A stretch of 20,082 nucleotides of DNA from Candidatus Delongbacteria bacterium (GTDB lineage Bacteria; Delongbacteria; UBA4055). The stretch spans positions 1 to 20,082 of the forward strand of contig JAFGUL010000070.1 of NCBI GenBank assembly GCA_016938535.1, given 5' to 3'. The translations under genes and the position numbers were made by a program. Under the pieces are notes generated by a model. The model ran no database searches, was not told where the DNA came from, and saw only the letters and a list, made by a program, of their open reading frames with translations. How positions within the stretch are numbered: the stretch's first letter is position 1; the number at the start of each line of letters is the position of its first letter. Of this stretch, positions 15,548 through 20,082 are shown in pieces.

Positions 15548-16729
15548 TCATTTCGAATTTTTATCCAATTTTGTTTTTCTTTGAAACGACTTCCTCGTTT
15601 TTTCGATCTGAGCTACCAATGATTTTTCATCGGGCAGCAGCAGCATGTATTCGCTAGCCAAAACTTTGTTTGGCAGTCCTTCTAGAGCATACTTGGCGAG
15701 ATCGTGTCCTTTTTCTGCACATAGGATTAACCCGACGGGTGGATTTTCATCTGGATTTGTCCAGTTTTCTTTTGCATAGTTCAGATAAGTATGCATCTGC
15801 CCGCTGTCAGCGTAAGTGAATTTTCCTAATTTCAGATCTATCAAAACAAGGCATCTCAGCCTTCTGTGATAAAAAACAAGATCAACTTTGTACCACGAAT
15901 CATCAATACGCAATCTTTTTTGACGGCCGACAAAAGTGAAATCAGTTCCAAGTTCGAGCAGGAATTCTTCCAGTTTATGAATAATTGCCTCTTCAAGATC
16001 ATTTTCAGAATATTCATTCTTCAGCGCCAGAAATTCAAGTATTACAGGACTCTTTATTTCTTCCTCAGGCGATAATATTTCACCTTCGAGCGGTTTTGCT
16101 CCTTTTTTGAGCATAGCAGATTTATTTTTAGAGAGTGCAGTCCTTTCATAAAACATAGATGATATCTGCCTGTCGAGCTGTGGTTCGGACCATCCTCCAC
16201 GCAATGCTTCTGTTTCGTAAAACTCTCTCGCATTGGGATTCTTGACCCATAAAAGACGGACATAATGTGACCAAGGAAGAGGAAAGAGCGAAGCTATTTC
16301 CAGAAAATTAAAATTTACAGAAGCCTTCTGCGAAATGTTTGCTTTTATCACAGTCTTATTTTCTAATTTTACAGAAGCCTTCTGTAAAATCTTCTCTTCA
16401 TTCCAAATAATATAAAATTTTCTCATCTGAGAAATATTTGCTACACCAAAACCTCTTCCAAATTTGACCGTGAGGTCAAAAGAAAGTTTCTTTATGACTT
16501 CCTTTCCGTATTCAGCTCTATCACTGCCTTTCTGTTCGTATTCGACAATTCTCCGCCCGATTTCCCAATAAGTCGCAGTCATTATACTGTTGATCTTTCT
16601 TACTGAAACCCTTCTAGCTTCATCTATGAGATTCCGAACTCCCTGAAGCATTGAACCATAACCAATTTCTAATTTTTCTTTCTTCATTTTATTTTCAATT
16701 CTCTCTAAATATTTCCTCTTCACATTCAT
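15548..16729 (-). CDS. DUF1016 / YhcG-type PDDEXK nuclease
   Basis: 393 residues from the ATG at 16729; M15 (16687) is an alternative start, and neither has a good SD. The N-terminal DUF1016 domain is about 25-175 (YWEIGRRIVEYEQ, GRGFGVANISQMRKFY, LPWSHYVRLLWV, REFYETEALRGGWSEPQLDRQ). The C-terminal PDDEXK nuclease domain is about 225-390, with E254 in the first helix, YKVDLVFYHR (D283) and LIDLKLGKF (D298, K300) as the likely metal site. The family is widespread and often sits near restriction-modification or mobile loci; its substrate is unproven, and Holliday-junction or branched DNA is predicted. No methylase or specificity gene is nearby. Between the two halves of DUF1016 the protein has an 18-residue-period duplication (QKASV at 116 and 134) encoded by a palindromic DNA repeat. 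Confidence 0.92.
   Translation of the reverse strand: MNVKRKYLERIENKMKKEKLEIGYGSMLQGVRNLIDEARRVSVRKINSIMTATYWEIGRRIVEYEQKGSDRAEYGKEVIKKLSFDLTVKFGRGFGVANISQMRKFYIIWNEEKILQKASVKLENKTVIKANISQKASVNFNFLEIASLFPLPWSHYVRLLWVKNPNAREFYETEALRGGWSEPQLDRQISSMFYERTALSKNKSAMLKKGAKPLEGEILSPEEEIKSPVILEFLALKNEYSENDLEEAIIHKLEEFLLELGTDFTFVGRQKRLRIDDSWYKVDLVFYHRRLRCLVLIDLKLGKFTYADSGQMHTYLNYAKENWTNPDENPPVGLILCAEKGHDLAKYALEGLPNKVLASEYMLLLPDEKSLVAQIEKTRKSFQRKTKLDKNSK
16314..16390 (-). repeat. Duplicated palindromic repeat inside the DUF1016 gene
   Basis: The 17-base word TTTACAGAAGCCTTCTG occurs at 16314-16330 and 16368-16384, 54 bases (18 codons) apart and in the same frame. The second copy is a perfect palindrome with 12-base arms (16366-16377 and 16379-16390) around one central base. 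The first keeps only the inner arms CAGAAG/CTTCTG. On the coding strand it adds QKASV twice in a linker, leaving the reading frame open. Confidence 0.85.
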
Positions 16730-16887
16730 TTACAAATCTTTTTTAATTATTTTTTAACCGCATTTTGTGCGCTCCGGGAGTAATATAAACACAGAGGTAT
16801 GCCAAATAGTGTCATAGCAAGAAAAAAAATGATGTTTTTTAAGAAATATTTAAGTTCGTCTTAATATATATGACAGATTAGAAAAAA
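16730..16887 (-). promoter_or_regulatory. AT-rich leader region of the DUF1016 gene
   Basis: 158 bases without a gene. On the minus strand a TATATT element (plus 16782-16787) has no TTG at the usual distance. Two tiny inverted repeats follow it in the would-be leader: CTCC/GGAG (plus 16772-16780) and CGCA/TGCG around TTTTG (plus 16759-16771). An 8-base A run lies at about 16822-16829. No clear terminator for the upstream 76-residue gene. Confidence 0.35.
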
Positions 16888-17118
16888 CTACTCATCGAGA
16901 TACATTTTGCCCCTTGTGGTTATCTCGGCGGTCATTTCTCCGCCTTCTGATCCTCTTAAGTCGATCAGGTCCTTTCTTTCAAGGGCATATTCTATCTCTT
17001 TTGCGTACTCGTTAGCCTCCTGCTCGCCTACAGAATCTTTTAAAGCCTTATATATCGTAGATGATCCGTTCCTTTTAAGGTAGTTCAAGACTGCTTCCAT
17101 CAATTGTTTTTCGTGCAT
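16888..17118 (-). CDS. Small winged-helix-like protein
   Basis: 76 residues. The pattern (LMEAVLNYLKRNGSSTIYKAL, a predicted helix at 33-50, LIDLRGSEGGEMTAEITTRGKMYL) suggests helix-turn-helix followed by a beta-hairpin wing and a closing 'T.rG..YL' helix, as in small winged-helix DNA-binding proteins; no exact family is recognised. The CCTCCCC complement at 17128-17134 gives a strong SD GGGGAGG 9 bases before the ATG. It is divergent from the sagB-tricorn pair across 156 bases and could regulate that promoter (inference). The DUF1016 gene lies 158 bases downstream on the same strand, with unclear co-transcription. Confidence 0.8.
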   Translation of the reverse strand: MHEKQLMEAVLNYLKRNGSSTIYKALKDSVGEQEANEYAKEIEYALERKDLIDLRGSEGGEMTAEITTRGKMYLDE

Positions 17119-17146
17119 TTTTCAAATCCTCCCCGAATTTGTGTGT

Positions 17147-17176
17147 AATATAATAATTACGGGGTATGTTTTTCAA
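17147..17176 (-). promoter_or_regulatory. Predicted promoter of the winged-helix gene
   Basis: On the minus strand: TTG (plus 17174-17176), 21 bases, TATATT (plus 17147-17152). It lies back-to-back with the sagB promoter that begins 11 bases away. Confidence 0.45.
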
Positions 17177-17186
17177 GTAAAAATGA

Positions 17187-17217
17187 TTGACTTTTTACAG
17201 AAATATTCGTTAAATTG
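17187..17217 (+). promoter_or_regulatory. Predicted promoter of the sagB-tricorn operon
   Basis: TTG (17187-17189), 21 bases, TAAATTG (17211-17217). It can also be read as TTGACT-N17-TTAAAT. The TAAAT part lies within the first copy of the direct repeat at 17201-17215. Confidence 0.45.
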
Positions 17218-17254
17218 TAAGTACAGGATAATTTTATGTAAATATTTGTTAAAT
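17201..17254 (+). repeat. Direct repeat pair in the sagB promoter
   Basis: AAATATTCGTTAAAT (17201-17215) and AAATATTTGTTAAAT (17240-17254): 15 bases with one mismatch, 39 bases apart. One copy overlaps the promoter -7 element and the other lies in the leader just before the SD. Possibly regulator sites; the AT-rich context makes chance a real alternative. Confidence 0.5.
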
Positions 17255-17274
17255 CAAGTTCAGAGGTGATCAAG

Positions 17275-18051
17275 ATGGAAAAAAGTAATTCAGCCGAAAA
17301 GACAAAAGCTTTATGTGCGGAATTCAGAAATATTATGAAAACAGGGTTCGCCAGGCTCGACGATCATGTTTCTGATCAGCAGCTCGGTGTTGAAGTGCCT
17401 CCCATGCAGAAGAGTGTCGAAGAAGGTGAAACGGTCATAGAACTTCCGCCGCCGGAAAATGTCAAACTCGAAGAGAGAGATATCTTTAATATAATAAGAG
17501 ACAGGATCAGTCACAGGAAATTCAAGGACGATCCGCTTAAGCTTGAAGAGCTCTCATATCTTCTTTGGGCAACGCAGGGCGTAAAAGAACTTATAAGAGA
17601 CAATAAAATATCCAAGAGAACAGTACCTTCGGGAGGGTCCAGACATCCGTTCGAAACATACCTCGCGGTTTTTAATGTTGAAGGACTTACAGAAGGTATT
17701 TACAGATATTTACCTATTGGTCACAGGCTTGTTTTTTTAAAGCAGGTACCATACCTCAGTGAAAAGGTTATCACAGCGACTCTCGGTCAGAAATTTTCAG
17801 GTGAATGCGCGGTTACATTTTTCTGGTCGGTGATACCTTACAGGACGGAGTGGAGATACACTGTCGAATCGAAGAAAATAATCCTTCAGGACTGCGGACA
17901 CATGGGACAGAACCTTTATCTCGCCTGCGGCTCTATAGGATGCGGAACCTGTGCTATAGGCGCATATGATCAGTTAAAGTGCGATGAGCTTCTCGAACTT
18001 GACGGAACAGAAGAATTCACCGTTTATATCTCGCCTGTGGGCAGAATTTAA
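17275..18051 (+). CDS. SagB-type nitroreductase (FMN-dependent oxidoreductase)
   Basis: 258 residues from the ATG at 17275. The frame is open to a GTG at 17266, but that GTG is part of the SD AGAGGTG (17262-17268), so the ATG is preferred. The core fits the SagB/ThcOx nitroreductase branch: RISHRKFKDDPLKLEELSYLLWATQG (77-102), VPSGGSRHPFETYLAVFNVEGL, GIYRYLPIGHRL, and LQDCGHMGQNLYLACGSIGCGTCAIGAYD (204-232). FMN binding is expected via the R-x-S-x-R-x-F element and the Gly-rich C-part. SagB proteins oxidise azolines in some RiPP pathways, but many stand alone with unknown substrates. No YcaO, SagD or precursor peptide gene is visible. Five Cys lie at 207, 218, 223, 226 and 236, more than I expect. 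The tricorn gene starts 21 bases after its stop. Confidence 0.9.
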   Translation: MEKSNSAEKTKALCAEFRNIMKTGFARLDDHVSDQQLGVEVPPMQKSVEEGETVIELPPPENVKLEERDIFNIIRDRISHRKFKDDPLKLEELSYLLWATQGVKELIRDNKISKRTVPSGGSRHPFETYLAVFNVEGLTEGIYRYLPIGHRLVFLKQVPYLSEKVITATLGQKFSGECAVTFFWSVIPYRTEWRYTVESKKIILQDCGHMGQNLYLACGSIGCGTCAIGAYDQLKCDELLELDGTEEFTVYISPVGRI

Positions 18052-18072
18052 AATTTAATCGAAGGAGAATAT

Positions 18073-20082
18073 ATGAAAAATCAGGGTTATTACAGATTTC
18101 CGGCTGTTCAGGGCAAAACCGTCGTTTTCGTAAGTGAAGATGATCTGTGGTCAGTACCTCTGAACGGAGGAACGGCATCAAGACTGACAGCTAATACGGC
18201 CGCCCTGTCATCACCGAAGATTTCGCCTGACGGAAAATTCGTTGCCTACTCTTCAGCAGAAGAAGGATATAGCGAGGTTTATGTAAAATCAATGTCAGGC
18301 GGCGAACACAAAAGGCTGACATTTCTCGGTGCGATGTCGAAGGTTCTCGGCTGGTCGGCAGATGGAAAATATATTTATTTTGCGAGCAATTTCTCTCAGC
18401 CTTTTGATTCGGGCATCTACAGAATTTCAATGGACGGAGGTCAGGAAGAATCTGTCCCTGTCGGTCATGCGAATCAGATATCATTCGGCACAAAAGGCAC
18501 CGTTATAGCCCGACACGCCGGCGATCCTGCACGATGGAAAAGATACCGCGGCGGAACGGCCGGCGAAATATGGATCGACGAAAAAGGGGACAGTAATTTT
18601 AAGCAGATCTTAAAAAACCTCAAGTCGAACCTCGCCTGCCCGATGTGGATAGGCGACAGAATTTACTTCATCTCCGACCACGAAGGCATAGGGAACATTT
18701 ATTCGTGCGATCCGAAAGGGAAAAATGTAAAAAGACATTCGCATCATGATGAATTTTATGCAAGGTTCGCGGACACTGACGGCAAAACGATCGTTTACCA
18801 CGCAGGCGCTGACCTTTACAGGATCGATGTCGCTAAAAACAAGAACGAAAAGATCGATATTGACTACATAAGCTCTCATACTCAGACGAACAGGAAATTC
18901 ATTGATGCGGCGCAGTATCTCGAAGGCAGCGACATCAGCCCGAAGGGCACGCATCTCGCTGTTGCCTCGAGAGGCAAGCTGGTTCACTTTGCGAACTGGA
19001 CAGGCGCAGTGAAACAGGCCGGCAAAAAGGACGGCGTGCGCTACAGAATGCCGGCCTGGATGCACGACGGAAAACATTTCGCCGCTGTGTCAGATGAGGT
19101 TGACGGCGAAGACAGGCTGATGATCGTTGATTCCGAAAGCGGCAGTGAAACTCTTCTGAAAAACATCGGGACAGGCAGAGTAAGAGGTATTTACCCTTCG
19201 CCGAAAACAGATCAATTGATCATCTGCAATCATAAAAACGAAATGTTTTTAATAGACACAAAGAAAAAAACTTCAAGACTGCTCGATAAAAGCGATCATC
19301 ACAGAATATTCAATGTCAGCTGGAGCCCTGACGCGAAATGGATCACTTACGATTATCTCAAAACTATGCAGAACGCGCTCATAAAAGTCGCAGAAATTTC
19401 TACGGGAAAAACGCACGAGATAACAAAACCTGTCAAACACGACATGAACCCCACATTCTCATCATGCGGAAAATATATTTTCTTCGTAGGAGCAAGAACC
19501 TTTTATCCGGTAAATGATGTGCTTCTGTTCGATCTTGAATTCGTAAAAGCTGACAAACTCTATGCGATACCGCTTATGAAAGATACAAAATCGCCTTTTC
19601 TTCAGGATCCTAAATCACCCGCAGGGGATCAGCCTGCGAAAGAAGATGACAAAAAGAAAAAGGGCAAAGATAAGAAAGAAGAACTTACGGTTAAGATAGA
19701 CTTCGACGGTATCGAAAAAAGAGTGGTCGCTTTCCCGATGAGTGCGAGTAACTACAGCTCGGTCGCTTCATACAAGAATCAGGTTTTCTATATCGAATAT
19801 CCCAGAACCTGCACTGAATCGGAGGGTGACGGCGGCTGGGGTGAAGGCAAACCGGATGCGATCCTGAAAGTTTTCAGCTTTGACGACATGAAGTGCGACA
19901 CGCTGATCGAAGGGATTTCAGATTTCAAACTCAGCCTTACAGGTGACACAATGCTTGTCCGTAAAGGCCATGAACTCAGTGTTTACAAAACAGGCTCTAA
20001 ACCCGACGACAAAGCCAAAGAAAAGTTCTCGGTTCAGGGCGGCGGGATCAATCTTTCCAGGATCAAGATAGGAATAATCCCG
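18073..20082 (+). CDS. Tricorn protease, N-terminal propellers (3' end missing)
   Basis: 670 codons in the window; the frame is still open at the right edge. Tricorn is a large cytosolic protease that cuts oligopeptides released by other proteases. Residues 1-300 form the first beta-propeller (GYYRFPAVQGKTVVFVSEDDLWSVPL, repeated SPDGKFVAYSS and SADGKYIYFAS blades). Residues 310-670 form the second (AAQYLEGSDISPKGTHLAVASRGK, WSPDAKWITYDY). A Lys/Asp-rich loop (about 512-540, AKEDDKKKKGKDKKEE) interrupts it, followed by VKIDFDGIEKRVVAFPM, as is common in bacterial tricorn homologues. The PDZ and Ser/His catalytic region lies beyond the window, so activity cannot be judged. There is no signal peptide. 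SD GAAGGAG (18061-18067) is 5 bases before the ATG. Probably co-transcribed with sagB. Confidence 0.92.
   Translation, partial: MKNQGYYRFPAVQGKTVVFVSEDDLWSVPLNGGTASRLTANTAALSSPKISPDGKFVAYSSAEEGYSEVYVKSMSGGEHKRLTFLGAMSKVLGWSADGKYIYFASNFSQPFDSGIYRISMDGGQEESVPVGHANQISFGTKGTVIARHAGDPARWKRYRGGTAGEIWIDEKGDSNFKQILKNLKSNLACPMWIGDRIYFISDHEGIGNIYSCDPKGKNVKRHSHHDEFYARFADTDGKTIVYHAGADLYRIDVAKNKNEKIDIDYISSHTQTNRKFIDAAQYLEGSDISPKGTHLAVASRGKLVHFANWTGAVKQAGKKDGVRYRMPAWMHDGKHFAAVSDEVDGEDRLMIVDSESGSETLLKNIGTGRVRGIYPSPKTDQLIICNHKNEMFLIDTKKKTSRLLDKSDHHRIFNVSWSPDAKWITYDYLKTMQNALIKVAEISTGKTHEITKPVKHDMNPTFSSCGKYIFFVGARTFYPVNDVLLFDLEFVKADKLYAIPLMKDTKSPFLQDPKSPAGDQPAKEDDKKKKGKDKKEELTVKIDFDGIEKRVVAFPMSASNYSSVASYKNQVFYIEYPRTCTESEGDGGWGEGKPDAILKVFSFDDMKCDTLIEGISDFKLSLTGDTMLVRKGHELSVYKTGSKPDDKAKEKFSVQGGGINLSRIKIGIIP

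Noticed and set aside
16850..16864. Hairpin TTAAG-TTCGT-CTTAA as terminator
   Set aside because: Five AT-rich base pairs, no T run in the right place on either strand; likely chance in AT-rich DNA.
15548..17118. DUF1016 nuclease as part of a restriction or antiphage island
   Set aside because: No methylase, specificity subunit, helicase, toxin-antitoxin or integrase is seen in the window; the gene looks solitary.
18610..19077. Minus-strand open frame (155 codons) opposite the tricorn gene
   Set aside because: Opposite a clearly coding propeller region, with no SD or family motif.
17275..20082. A RiPP (thiazole/oxazole) biosynthetic cluster around SagB
   Set aside because: No YcaO/SagD cyclodehydratase, SagC partner, transporter or short Cys/Ser-rich precursor gene is visible; most stand-alone SagB homologues are not in RiPP clusters.
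1..20082. tRNA, rRNA, riboswitch, CRISPR or transposon features
   Set aside because: I looked for cloverleaf-like CCA ends, repeat-spacer arrays, transposase motifs and long terminal inverted repeats and saw none that hold up by eye; a covariance-model scan would be needed to exclude small RNAs.

Overview
The window (about 20 kb, moderately AT-rich) is a dense stretch of bacterial chromosome. It most likely comes from a member of the FCB superphylum: Bacteroidota and relatives such as Cloacimonadota, Fibrobacterota, Marinimicrobia or Delongbacteria-like lineages. Three things point there: a secreted protease ending in a type IX secretion (Por) sorting domain with the 'YPNPFNP' signature; intergenic regions that repeatedly carry a TTG-N20/21-TAnnTT promoter, close to the Bacteroidota TTTG-N19-TAnnTTTG type; and the gene repertoire. 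Unlike typical Bacteroidota, most genes have good Shine-Dalgarno (SD) sequences. I cannot fix the phylum from this window alone.

Layout. (1) 1-3539, minus strand: purL, with a duplicated PurS-like N-terminus fused on, abutting a PDZ/radical-SAM/DUF512 protein that runs off the left edge. (2) 3685-6872, plus strand: an apparent operon for a 59-residue two-helix, histidine-bearing membrane protein, a secreted SoxZ/desulfoferrodoxin-like Ig-fold protein whose predicted mature N-terminus is His, and a secreted papain-type cysteine protease with a T9SS sorting domain. This is the least conventional part of the window. (3) 6958-10387, plus strand: rpsU with a ten-base SD, a hairpin terminator, then cvpA-clpC. 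(4) 10388-10681: a gene-free gap between converging genes. (5) 10682-11753, minus strand: a GNAT acetyltransferase and an unrecognised two-part protein. (6) 11879-15474, plus strand: an Ogg2-type 8-oxoguanine DNA glycosylase/lyase, a cytoplasmic parvulin isomerase and RNase R. (7) 15548-17118, minus strand: a DUF1016/PDDEXK nuclease of the YhcG type, whose gene contains a duplicated palindromic repeat, and a 76-residue winged-helix-like protein. (8) 17275-20082, plus strand: a SagB-type nitroreductase and a tricorn protease cut by the right edge, divergent from the winged-helix gene across a shared promoter region with direct repeats.

Most genes are housekeeping: purine synthesis, translation, proteolysis, RNA decay and DNA repair. 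The parts worth a second look are the secreted redox/metal-like pair at 3685-4323, the split Ig domain inside the protease, the palindromic repeat inside the DUF1016 gene, the recurrent FCB-type promoter, and the SagB-tricorn pair with its repeat-bearing divergent promoter. I see no tRNA, rRNA, CRISPR array, insertion sequence or integrase.
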